Of a stretch of 64,000 nt of DNA, positions 51,950 through 64,000 are shown one piece after another. The notes beneath the pieces are model-generated. The model ran no database searches. It had not been told where the DNA came from and saw only the letters and a program-made list of their open reading frames with translations. This DNA is from UBA57 sp963577725. GTDB taxonomy: Archaea > Thermoproteota > Nitrososphaeria > Nitrososphaerales > UBA57. A program made the position numbers and the translations under genes. The stretch covers positions 11,254-75,253 of the forward strand of contig JAKZTE010000010.1 of the NCBI GenBank assembly GCA_047517285.1, given 5' to 3'. The first letter of the stretch is position 1; every line of letters begins with the position of its first letter.

Positions 51950-53022
51950 CCAAAAAACCACGTACTATAATCGTAGAACCTATAATTCCTAAAGCAGAAT
52001 TGGATGATTTCAGTCAGTTGCTCTTTGAATCTGGAATAAAAAGCCTATTCTTGCCTGACCTGGACAATTCTGATGATTTCTCTAAATTTGAAACCTATTC
52101 GTTCTCTGAACATGCCGATGTTAAGGTTGTCGACTCTAAAACATTGAGCGAATCTGAACCTGATAAGAGGTTTTCTTATTTCGCTACTCTGAACGACAAT
52201 TCTAATCTTGATGAAATCGTTAATGCTGCCAAAAATAATGCAGAATCTGTAATCATTGAATTTGAAGAAAATACCGAATGGAAGATTATTCCACTGGAGA
52301 ATCTCATTGCTGAATTACACGGCTTGAAAACTAAGATCTTTACTGTAATAAACGATCCGTCAGAAATTAAGATGATGTTTACTATCTTGGAACTTGGAGT
52401 TGACGGCGTCTTACTACGCACTTCAAACCTAGAAGATGTAAATAAGTTGAATTCTGAACTGAACGAACTTTCTAAAATTGATTTATCTGTTGCTGAAATT
52501 ATTGAAATTAAGGAAGTTGGTATGGGAGAACGCGCATGCGTTGATACAGCTTCCATGTTGAGTCAGGGAGAAGGATTGTTGGTTGGCAATCAAGCAAATT
52601 TTATGTTCCTCATGCATAATGAATCAGCAGGTTCAGGGTTTACTTCTCCTAGACCATTTCGTGTAAATGCAGGTGCTGTGCAGTGCTATACATTATTGCC
52701 TGACAATCGTACTAAATATCTATCTGAACTAGAAAGCGGCACTGAAGTAATGATTGTTTCACATGAAGGTTCTGTACGTACTTCTATTGTAGGACGATTG
52801 AAAATTGAAAGTAGGCCTTTATTTCTTGTACGGGCTAAATCTGAAGATAAAATCGGCGGTGTTTTGATACAAAATGCAGAAACTATTGCCTTTGTTAAAG
52901 ATAATGGCAAGCCTATCTCCACAACTTCACTTAAAGTTGGCGACAAAATTCTTGTTAAGACTGAACCAAATAAGGGAAGACATTTCGGTATGGAGGTAGA
53001 CGAATACATCCTTGAAAAATAG
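51946..53022 (+). CDS. 3-dehydroquinate synthase II (AroB')
   Basis: NAD-dependent oxidative deamination and cyclisation of the previous product to dehydroquinate. 358 residues with VGMGERACVDTASMLSQGEGLLVG-type core (MGERACVDT is visible), RPFRVNAGAVQCYT and the C-terminal NKGRHFG. TTGA overlap with the synthase gene. Together the two genes replace DAHP synthase and classical AroB. Confidence 0.94.
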   Translation: MTKKPRTIIVEPIIPKAELDDFSQLLFESGIKSLFLPDLDNSDDFSKFETYSFSEHADVKVVDSKTLSESEPDKRFSYFATLNDNSNLDEIVNAAKNNAESVIIEFEENTEWKIIPLENLIAELHGLKTKIFTVINDPSEIKMMFTILELGVDGVLLRTSNLEDVNKLNSELNELSKIDLSVAEIIEIKEVGMGERACVDTASMLSQGEGLLVGNQANFMFLMHNESAGSGFTSPRPFRVNAGAVQCYTLLPDNRTKYLSELESGTEVMIVSHEGSVRTSIVGRLKIESRPLFLVRAKSEDKIGGVLIQNAETIAFVKDNGKPISTTSLKVGDKILVKTEPNKGRHFGMEVDEYILEK

Positions 53023-53710
53023 ATTTCAAGATCCTAAATTCTGCGTTTCAATAACTGCTCCTAATACTTCTAAATTAATGTCCGACGTTAATTCCGCATT
53101 TAAATCTGGCGCACATCTTGCTGAACTCCGTTTGGATTCATTGAATTCATTTTCCATAGATAAAATTCAAGCATTATCCGACGTCCATAAGAACAAACTT
53201 ATTCTCACTTTTAGAGGCAAACATCAAGGCGGGCTTTCTAGTATCTCTGAACCCGATCGGCTTCAAATCTTGATAGAATTACTCGACATAAAGAACTCAA
53301 TAAAAGACATTGAATCTGATACCTTCAATAAAAATTATTCCTTATTCAAGAATGAAAAAAATCTAATCATTTCTTGGCATAATTTCAAATCTACTCCTTC
53401 TACAAATTCTTTAGAACGCCTAATAAAAAATATTTCTAGCAAACTTACTCATCCAAAGCAAATCATAAAAATTGTAACATATGCAAATTCTTTGAACGAT
53501 TGCAATAAAGTCTTTAATTTATATTCTAGGTTTGAAAAATCCAAGTTCCAATTATTGGCATTTTGTATGGGTGAAACTGGTTCAATAACAAGAATTCTAT
53601 CTCCGGTGCTTGGCGCTCCTTTCATATACTGTTTCTCAGGCAATAAAGCAGTGGCTCCTGGCCAAATTAAGCTGGATACACTGGCGGAAATATATTCAAA
53701 CTTTGTATAA
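53012..53710 (+). CDS. aroD: 3-dehydroquinate dehydratase, type I
   Basis: Dehydrates dehydroquinate through a Schiff base. AELRLDSL (substrate Glu/Arg), catalytic His in ISWHNF (about residue 123), Schiff-base Lys in IIKIVTYA (about 153), and GETGSITRILSPVLGAP. 232 residues from TTG 53012, overlapping the preceding gene by 11 bases. Confidence 0.93.
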   Translation: MKNRFQDPKFCVSITAPNTSKLMSDVNSAFKSGAHLAELRLDSLNSFSIDKIQALSDVHKNKLILTFRGKHQGGLSSISEPDRLQILIELLDIKNSIKDIESDTFNKNYSLFKNEKNLIISWHNFKSTPSTNSLERLIKNISSKLTHPKQIIKIVTYANSLNDCNKVFNLYSRFEKSKFQLLAFCMGETGSITRILSPVLGAPFIYCFSGNKAVAPGQIKLDTLAEIYSNFV

Positions 53711-53725
53711 TAGTTTGTGATTATT

Positions 53726-54562
53726 ATGGAAAATAATTCTGATCAAATACTATATTGTTTATTGGGTAATGAAATAAAAAATTCCTTGTCCCCTACCATT
53801 CATAATAACTTATTAAAATCCAACAACTTGAATGGCCTATACATGACAATCAATGTTGATTCTGCTAATCTGAAAGGTGTCATTGATACACTTTGTAAAT
53901 TGAATTTTCGTGGATTTAATGTAACAATTCCCCATAAAACTAATATCCTGAAACACCTTGATTCTCTTGATCCTCTTGCTCAAGAAGTAAACGCAGTTAA
54001 CACAATCCTACACGATAACAAAAAATTAATTGGATATAATACGGATGTAGAAGGATTCATGACTCCTCTTCACGGCAAGATTAAGAACTTTGATAATAAA
54101 AAAGCAGTTATTCTTGGAGCCGGCGGAGCTTCTAAAGCTGTATTACATGGTCTTATACGAGCAAATTGTAAAGAAATTATAATTCTTAATCGCAGTCTTG
54201 AAAATGCTAAAGCAAATATCTCAAGACTCAATTCTGATATTTCTATATCCTGTGATAAATTAACTCAACAGAACATTGATTCTTTATCTGATATCGATAT
54301 TCTAGTCAATACTGTCCCTTTGAATAAAACTAATACAAGTTTCATGTTCAATGAGAAATTAAATATAAAAATTGCATATGACTTAGAATATGTTCCAAAA
54401 GAAACAAATTTCATAAAACAGATGAAAAGCATTCATGCCGATGTTATTTATGGATATGAAATGTTAATCGCCCAAGCAAAGTTGTCATTCAATATTTGGA
54501 CTGGAATATCTTCGAACACTGATTCTCTTAATGCTAAAATATTGAATTTATTGGGTGAATGA
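53726..54562 (+). CDS. aroE: shikimate dehydrogenase
   Basis: NADP-dependent reduction of dehydroshikimate. Motifs: NSLSPTIHNNLL, FNVTIPHKT (catalytic Lys), NTDVEGF, GAGGASKAVLHG (NADP site) and NTVPL. 278 residues from ATG 53726; GTG 53717 would add three. Confidence 0.94.
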   Translation: MENNSDQILYCLLGNEIKNSLSPTIHNNLLKSNNLNGLYMTINVDSANLKGVIDTLCKLNFRGFNVTIPHKTNILKHLDSLDPLAQEVNAVNTILHDNKKLIGYNTDVEGFMTPLHGKIKNFDNKKAVILGAGGASKAVLHGLIRANCKEIIILNRSLENAKANISRLNSDISISCDKLTQQNIDSLSDIDILVNTVPLNKTNTSFMFNEKLNIKIAYDLEYVPKETNFIKQMKSIHADVIYGYEMLIAQAKLSFNIWTGISSNTDSLNAKILNLLGE

Positions 54563-54563
54563 T

Positions 54564-55412
54564 ATGAAAACTTTGTCAATTGTTCATGGTGCAATATCAA
54601 TAGTAAATGCTATAGCTACGGGTCAAGGTTCTGCATTGGGTATATCGTTGGAGACATGCGCAGAGGTTACACTCACTTCTGATAATCTTGTCGAAGTAAT
54701 TATTAATAATGATAAATCTGAAAATACTGGATTAGCTCAAGAATGTTTTAAATTAGTCAAAATGAAAACTTCTGAATCATGCGGCGCCAAGATTACTGTT
54801 AATTCTGACATACCAATCGGACGAGGTCTAAAAAGTTCAAGCGCAGCTGCCACTGCAATTATTTTATCTTGTTTAAAGGCCTTTGAAATTACAATGACTG
54901 AAAAAGAAATCCTTGATTTATCTGTTCAAGCCTCGAAAAATTCCGGCGTAACAATTACTGGAGCTCTTGATGATACAGCTGCATGTTTTCTAGGTGGTCT
55001 TGTAGTTACTAATAACTTATCTAATGAGTTATTATCGCGCGTTATCGTCGATGACGATTATTCAATATTGATTCATGTTCCCGATCATAAATCCTATACA
55101 AAAGACGTAGATTATTCTGGCTCTGACGAATTCATTCACTCTCTTGACACACTAATCTCTATGACTTTAGAAGGAAATTACCTTAGTGCTATGTCTCTTA
55201 ATGGCATGATATATTCTAGAATCTTAAAACAATCAAACGAATCTGCAATTCTTGCACTAAAAAACAACGCTCTAGCTGCTGGTCTATCTGGCACTGGTCC
55301 TTCCGTCGGTGTGATTTGTCTATCTGAAAACAAGTCATCTATACTTGATTCATGGAAAAATCTCGACGGTGATATTATAAATGCTAAAATTAATAATGGA
55401 AAAGGACTGTGA
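54564..55412 (+). CDS. shikimate kinase, archaeal GHMP type
   Basis: Phosphorylates shikimate with ATP. It belongs to the GHMP kinase superfamily, not the bacterial AroK fold: PIGRGLKSSSAAATA is the ATP loop, and GLSGTGPSVG is motif 3. 282 residues from ATG 54564; GTG 54555 would overlap aroE. Confidence 0.93.
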   Translation: MKTLSIVHGAISIVNAIATGQGSALGISLETCAEVTLTSDNLVEVIINNDKSENTGLAQECFKLVKMKTSESCGAKITVNSDIPIGRGLKSSSAAATAIILSCLKAFEITMTEKEILDLSVQASKNSGVTITGALDDTAACFLGGLVVTNNLSNELLSRVIVDDDYSILIHVPDHKSYTKDVDYSGSDEFIHSLDTLISMTLEGNYLSAMSLNGMIYSRILKQSNESAILALKNNALAAGLSGTGPSVGVICLSENKSSILDSWKNLDGDIINAKINNGKGL

Positions 55413-55416
55413 TTTA

Positions 55417-56694
55417 ATGGATAGCGTCATTGTAAAACCCTCAATCCTTAAAGGAACTATAAAACCCCCAAACAGCAAAAGTTACACTCATAGAGCACTT
55501 TGTTTAAGTGTATTATCTAACTCCCCTACTCTGATTGTTGATCCATTACTCTCTCGTGATACTCGTGCAACCTTAACTTCCTGCATAAATCTCGGCGCTG
55601 AAGTTGATAATCTTGAATCTTCGTTGGACTTTACCCCTCCTTCTGTATTATCTAATCCTGGAAAATTCCACGTAGAAAATTCTGGAACTACTCTGCGTTT
55701 CTTAACTTCTATTTCTGCTTTAATCCCTGAAGGTTTAACTAAACTCGACGGTGATTCTAGTATTCAGAAACGCCCTATGCAACCCTTGATTGATTCTCTA
55801 AATGACCTTGGCGTCTCTTGTAAATCTATTGCCGACGACGGAACCCCTCCTATTGTTGTTGAAGGAGGAGGAATAGAAGGCGGATATACTGAGATTTCTG
55901 GCTCAATATCTTCACAATTCATCTCATCCTTGTTAATTTCATGTTCTAAAGCCGATAATGAAACTACTATTAAATTAATTGAACCAGTTGTATCTGGACC
56001 ATATATTGATTCTACTCTTTTTATGATTGATAAATTCGGCGGGCTAGTTACAAAAAATAATAATCTGTTTACAGTCGAACCCAGTAAATATTCTTGCAAT
56101 AAAATTAATATTCCTAGTGATTTCTCTGCAGCTGCATTTCTTTTTGCAGGCGCAATACTTTCTCATGGCGAAATTACGGTAATTATGGACGGACAAGATA
56201 TGCCTCAATCTGATAGAAATATTATAAATATTATTTCTCAAATGGGCGCCTCTGTAATAAATAACGACGATTCATCATTTACTGTTTCCTCTGAAGGTAA
56301 TTTGAACGGCGGAACTTTTGACTTATCTTCATGCCCTGATTTATTACCTGCTGTTTCTGTCTTATCATTAATTTCATCTAACTCTGTTAAAATTACTGGT
56401 ATTGAACATACTAAGTATAAAGAATCAAATCGTCTGAAACTTATCTCATCTGAATTGAAGAAAACCGGAGCTAATATAATTGAATCTGATGATACTTTGA
56501 TTATCGAAGCTCCAAATTCTATAAAACCCTGTAGGCTTAATTCTTATGACGACCATAGATTGTTTATGGCATTCTCATTAATCGGCCTAAATTCAGAGGG
56601 AATTGAAGTTATCGGAAGACAAAGTATTGATGTTTCTTATCCTAATTTTATTGATGATATAAATTCACTCTCGGGAAAACTGGTGATTAATTGA
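55417..56694 (+). CDS. aroA: EPSP synthase
   Basis: Joins shikimate-3-phosphate and PEP. PPNSKSYTHRALCLS, ENSGTTLRFLTS, KRPMQPLIDSL, KESNRLKLI and DDHRLFMAFSL are all present. 425 residues from ATG 55417, four bases after the kinase stop; the longer upstream frame lies inside the kinase gene. ATGA overlap with aroC. Confidence 0.95.
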   Translation: MDSVIVKPSILKGTIKPPNSKSYTHRALCLSVLSNSPTLIVDPLLSRDTRATLTSCINLGAEVDNLESSLDFTPPSVLSNPGKFHVENSGTTLRFLTSISALIPEGLTKLDGDSSIQKRPMQPLIDSLNDLGVSCKSIADDGTPPIVVEGGGIEGGYTEISGSISSQFISSLLISCSKADNETTIKLIEPVVSGPYIDSTLFMIDKFGGLVTKNNNLFTVEPSKYSCNKINIPSDFSAAAFLFAGAILSHGEITVIMDGQDMPQSDRNIINIISQMGASVINNDDSSFTVSSEGNLNGGTFDLSSCPDLLPAVSVLSLISSNSVKITGIEHTKYKESNRLKLISSELKKTGANIIESDDTLIIEAPNSIKPCRLNSYDDHRLFMAFSLIGLNSEGIEVIGRQSIDVSYPNFIDDINSLSGKLVIN

Positions 56695-57788
56695 TGACTT
56701 GGAGTACTCTTGGCGAACGTTTTGCATTGACTGTTTTTGGAGAAAGTCACGGACATTCAATTGGCTGTGTCATCAGCGGATGCCCTTCTGGCGTTCCAAT
56801 TACTTCCAAAGAAATACAAAAAGAATTAGACCTTAGAAAACCTGGTATCTCTAAACTCACTACTCAGAGAAAAGAACAAGACCAAGTTGAAATATTATCT
56901 GGCATTTTTAACGACTATACAACAGGTTCTCCAATATGCATGACCATCAAAAATAAGGACACTCGATCTGAAGATTATGACAATATTATGAAAACTCCGC
57001 GTCCTGGTCACGCAGATTTCACAGCCTGGGAAAAATACGGTGGATTTAATGATTATCGGGGCGGAGGCCATTTCTCTGCCCGACTTACTGCCTGTTTTGT
57101 AATGGGGGGCGTAGTCGCAAAAAAACTACTAAAAACAAGTTTTAACACGGATATTATTGCTTATGTGAAAGAAATTGGAAAGATAAAATCATCATCTGAT
57201 TTTAAATCTGCCAAGAAAAATCGATATTCCAACGACGTTAGATGCCCTGATTCAAGAATTGCAAAAAAGATGTCTAATGCTATAATTAAAGCAAGAAAAT
57301 CCGGAGATAGTTTGGGCGGTGTTATAGAATGCCAAATAATTAATGTACCCGTTGGCCTTGGCGAACCTATATTCTCTGCACTTGATTCAGAAATCAGCCG
57401 TGCTATGTTCTCCATTCCTGCTGTCAAAGGCGTTGAATTTGGTAAAGGCTTCGAATCTACTAAAATACTTGGTTCTGAGAATAATGACCAATATTCCGTT
57501 ACTAGAAAAAAAATTACTACTAAAACCAACAATTCTGGAGGCATCTTGGGAGGCATATCTAACGGAATGCCTATTGAATTCAGAATTGCATTCAAACCTC
57601 CTTCATCAATATTGAAGAAACAATCTTCATTTAATCTTAAATCAAAAAAGGCCGAAGACCTTGTTGTAAAGGGTAGGCATGATCCGTGTGTATTACCTAG
57701 AGCGGTGCCAATTGTTGAAAGTGTAGCTGCTTTAGTACTTGCCGATCATGGTTTACGTTCTGGACAAATAAATTCTGTTATTAAATAG
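56691..57788 (+). CDS. aroC: chorismate synthase
   Basis: Flavin-dependent last step to chorismate. GESHGHSIGCVISGCPSG at the start, RPGHADFTAWEKYGG, DYRGGGHFSARLTA and RHDPCVLPRAVPI. 365 residues, complete. One-base overlap with the tyrA start. Confidence 0.96.
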   Translation: MMTWSTLGERFALTVFGESHGHSIGCVISGCPSGVPITSKEIQKELDLRKPGISKLTTQRKEQDQVEILSGIFNDYTTGSPICMTIKNKDTRSEDYDNIMKTPRPGHADFTAWEKYGGFNDYRGGGHFSARLTACFVMGGVVAKKLLKTSFNTDIIAYVKEIGKIKSSSDFKSAKKNRYSNDVRCPDSRIAKKMSNAIIKARKSGDSLGGVIECQIINVPVGLGEPIFSALDSEISRAMFSIPAVKGVEFGKGFESTKILGSENNDQYSVTRKKITTKTNNSGGILGGISNGMPIEFRIAFKPPSSILKKQSSFNLKSKKAEDLVVKGRHDPCVLPRAVPIVESVAALVLADHGLRSGQINSVIK

Positions 57789-58939
57789 TGGTTGATTTGA
57801 ACGACAAGAATAAATTAAAGCAATCCAGAAAATCTATTGAAAAAATCACTATTGAAATCCTAGGCCTTCTTTCTCAGCGTCTTGAATTAGGTCGTGAAGT
57901 TGCTGTTTTAAAAAATAACTTAAACTTGCCACTGGTCGATCCTGCTCAAGAACAAAGATTATACAAATCCATACAAAAAGAATCTGAATCTCTTAACCTG
58001 AATAAAAATTTCAGTAAAACTCTCTTGAAATTAATTATAGACGAAACTATTTCCCGCGAACAGAATCATTTGATGAAACTCAGAACTCCACAAAAGAAGA
58101 AGATTGGAATTATTGGCGCTAGTGGAAATATGGGCAAGTGGTTTACAAAATACTTCTCTGAAAATGGCTATTCAGTTGGTCTTTACAGCAGAAAGTTAAA
58201 AACAAAAAAAAGTCAAAAATCTAATATCTTTAAATCTATTCGAGACTGTGTTCTTCAATCTGACATTATTGTTATAAGTGTTCCAATTGAAACTACTAAC
58301 AAAATTATTAATGACGTATTAAAACACTCTGACGACACTAAGGCTATTATTGAGATTTCATCTATGAAAAAACAAATAATTTCTAACCTGAAAAAATCGT
58401 CTTACAGTTCTACTAAGTTAATGAGTATTCATCCATTATTCGGTCCTGGTGCAAATATATTCAAACCTCAGAAATTCATTCTCGTTCCAATTAAATCTGC
58501 AATATCTGAAAAAAAACTATTCAACACTCTGTTTCCAAATTCTAAATTGGTAGTCTGTACTGCTAATCAACATGACAAATCTATGGCTTATGTCATATCA
58601 CTTGTTTATTTTCTTAATTTATCATTCATATTATCACTGGATAAAATTCCCCATCTAAAAGATATTTCTGGAACTTCATTCACTATACAATATTTACTCG
58701 CATCTGGTATACTACATGATAGTCCGGAAGTAATCTCTTCCTTACAAATGAGCAACAAACAATTTAACGAAGTTTTGTTAAATTTTACTTCCAATGTTAA
58801 TTCTATTGAAAATCTAATTGCTAAAAACGATAATGACCAATTCATTAAAATAATCAAAAAAGTCAAAAAACAGATAACATCTAATAAAAAATCATATGCA
58901 GATCTCTATCAACTGGTAAATAGTATAGATTCCTTCTAA
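57788..58939 (+). CDS. tyrA: chorismate mutase / prephenate dehydrogenase fusion
   Basis: Two enzymes in one 383-residue chain: an AroQ-type helical chorismate mutase (residues about 8-95; LLSQRLELGREVAVLKN and VDPAQEQRLYK) and an NAD-dependent dehydrogenase (Rossmann GASGNMGKW at 109-117; SIHPLFGPGA). It leads to hydroxyphenylpyruvate for tyrosine. GTG 57788. Last gene of the aro operon and immediately upstream of the rRNA promoter. Confidence 0.93.
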   Translation: MVDLNDKNKLKQSRKSIEKITIEILGLLSQRLELGREVAVLKNNLNLPLVDPAQEQRLYKSIQKESESLNLNKNFSKTLLKLIIDETISREQNHLMKLRTPQKKKIGIIGASGNMGKWFTKYFSENGYSVGLYSRKLKTKKSQKSNIFKSIRDCVLQSDIIVISVPIETTNKIINDVLKHSDDTKAIIEISSMKKQIISNLKKSSYSSTKLMSIHPLFGPGANIFKPQKFILVPIKSAISEKKLFNTLFPNSKLVVCTANQHDKSMAYVISLVYFLNLSFILSLDKIPHLKDISGTSFTIQYLLASGILHDSPEVISSLQMSNKQFNEVLLNFTSNVNSIENLIAKNDNDQFIKIIKKVKKQITSNKKSYADLYQLVNSIDSF

Positions 58940-58948
58940 TAACAAATC

Positions 58949-58957
58949 TTTATATCC
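58949..58957 (+). promoter_or_regulatory. rRNA operon TATA box
   Basis: TTTATATCC lies 10 bases after the tyrA stop. A start near 58981 would give a leader of about 160 bases ahead of 16S. It is the only clear TATA between tyrA and 16S. Confidence 0.55.
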
Positions 58958-58980
58958 TGAATACACGTAAATAAATTTCT

Positions 58981-59140
58981 GCGTTTCGCTTGGCGGCGTC
59001 GTAGTTGAGTTACGCACGGAGATTTGCTAACGCAATGACATTACGACCTCCAGATTCGCAAACAAAAATGACGATTCAATATAATTTGAATCTGATATAT
59101 GATATCTTGTTTTAGAAATTAGAACTGTACTTCCAATGTA
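58981..59140 (+). other. pre-16S leader with hairpins and processing stem
   Basis: A gene-free leader. GTCGTA (58998-59003) can pair with TACGAC (59042-59047). ATATGATATCTTG (about 59096-59108) and AACTGTACTTCC (59123-59134) are complementary, with single mismatches or bulges, to 60683-60695 and 60658-60668 behind 16S. The intervening TTTTAG-containing loops could form the bulge-helix-bulge cut by the tRNA splicing endonuclease. Confidence 0.65.
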
Positions 59141-60641
<1,501 letters not shown>

Positions 60642-60794
60642 GAATAAATAGTGATAGGGAGTACAGTTTTGACTAAAAATTTCAAGATGTCATATTTAAA
60701 TGCAACTCTTCAAAGATCTTGAAGAGTGAAGGACGTAGTGTTTAACACAATTATCGTCGTGTATAGTTGCGTATAGCGTATAGAGATGATCATA
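60642..60794 (+). other. 16S-23S spacer without tRNA
   Basis: About 150 bases. It contains the 3' strand of the 16S processing stem (60658-60695) and the 5' strand of the 23S stem (CGTCGTGTATAGTT, 60755-60768). No tRNA-Ala cloverleaf is present, as in Thaumarchaeota and unlike most Euryarchaeota. Confidence 0.8.
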
Positions 60795-63835
<3,041 letters not shown>

Positions 63836-63859
63836 ATGTTCATTTCTATACCGCGTAAA

Positions 63860-63893
63860 AACTATACACGACGAATTATTGTCCTTATTTTTT
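63860..63893 (+). other. 23S 3' processing strand and T-rich stop
   Basis: AACTATACACGACG (63860-63873) is the exact 14-base complement of 60755-60768, closing the 23S precursor stem. A T-rich run (63885-63893) follows and may end transcription. No 5S gene is seen in the remaining 100 bases. Confidence 0.65.
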
Positions 63894-63920
63894 ATATTCA
63901 ATTAGATTCATTATCCCTTA

Positions 63921-64000
63921 ATGGATATTGACGTCGTTTTTGCTGATTATTCGATTAATGATATTTCTAAATTATCTATCGCTGCTGAGGAAATTGGTTT
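63921..64000 (+). CDS. start of a luciferase-like flavin oxidoreductase (partial)
   Basis: ATG 63921 opens a frame that runs off the window after 26 codons (MDIDVVFADYSINDISKLS...AAEEIG). The strand plus helix with AAEEIG resembles the N-terminus of luciferase-like, F420- or FMN-dependent enzymes. TATA-like TTTTTATATT at about 63890-63896 fits a leaderless start. The call is tentative because so little is visible. Confidence 0.45.
   Translation, partial: MDIDVVFADYSINDISKLSIAAEEIG

Noticed and set aside
59060..59095. C/D-box guide RNA in the rRNA leader
   Set aside because: An ATGACGA-like C box and a CTGA D box are present, but the space between is only about 17 bases with no C'/D' pair, and the region belongs to the processing stem.
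60642..60794. tRNA-Ala in the ribosomal spacer
   Set aside because: No acceptor or T-arm pairing could be found.

Overview
The window is a 64 kb, AT-rich, gene-dense archaeal chromosome segment. The linked 16S and 23S rRNA genes at the right end carry Thaumarchaeota (Nitrososphaerota)-type signatures. There is no tRNA in the spacer and no 5S gene in view. Protein content agrees: a Sulfolobus-like zinc/7Fe ferredoxin, topoisomerase VI, TFB, archaeal initiation factors, a thaumarchaeal-style small winged-helix protein and a class II ribonucleotide reductase. Two things differ from well-known ammonia oxidisers as I know them: a V/A-type ATPase with a signal-peptide-bearing proteolipid, and lysine genes of the diaminopimelate route. 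I therefore favour a basal, possibly heterotrophic marine lineage with a compact genome. That placement is inference; no ammonia-oxidation, RuBisCO or PQQ-enzyme gene lies in the window to test it.

Layout. 1-2.3 kb: end of the V-type ATPase operon (B, D, a new 41-aa ORF, K). 2.2-3.9 kb: pyrI and pyrB, divergent around a palindrome. 3.9-8.8 kb: nrdJ and an HTH/ATP-cone/NrdD-like protein without the glycyl-radical loop. 8.9-12.4 kb: a loose accessory patch with four tRNA genes (three with introns, two of them at unusual sites), a secreted beta-propeller and a decayed myo-inositol-phosphate synthase gene. 12.5-16.8 kb: lysine operon dapA-dapB-lysA-dapL. 16.9-21.9 kb: ferredoxin, a MIP18-family protein, a site-2 protease, and ahcY/mtnP/apt for recycling SAM by-products. 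21.9-27.0 kb: aIF2-beta, DUF424, aIF1A, Rio1, a KH protein, and topoisomerase VI B and A. 27.0-33.8 kb: uppP, proS, tfb, dCMP deaminase, eIF1, a membrane/HTH pair and endonuclease IV. 33.9-42.1 kb: eight-gene purine operon. 42.1-51.1 kb: cysteine synthase-like enzyme, sufC-sufS-sufU, beta-CASP nuclease, PAC2, tgtA and cysS. 51.1-58.9 kb: eight-gene shikimate operon from aminodeoxyheptulosonate to prephenate dehydrogenase. 59.1-63.9 kb: rRNA operon, followed by the start of a luciferase-like flavoenzyme gene.

The operons cover several complete anabolic routes, which suggests a prototroph for aromatic amino acids, purines and lysine. Most operon genes overlap by 1-25 bases. Many starts are TTG or GTG, and several promoters place the start codon about 25 bases after the TATA box, which implies leaderless mRNAs. 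The best leads are: a palindrome of identical 8-6-8 geometry at both the pyr and dap promoters; a shared ATAAC-N4-GTTAT element before sufC and before the ferredoxin gene; the unusual tRNA introns; the putatively inactive NrdD-like regulator; and the small ATPase-operon protein with a perfect Shine-Dalgarno sequence.
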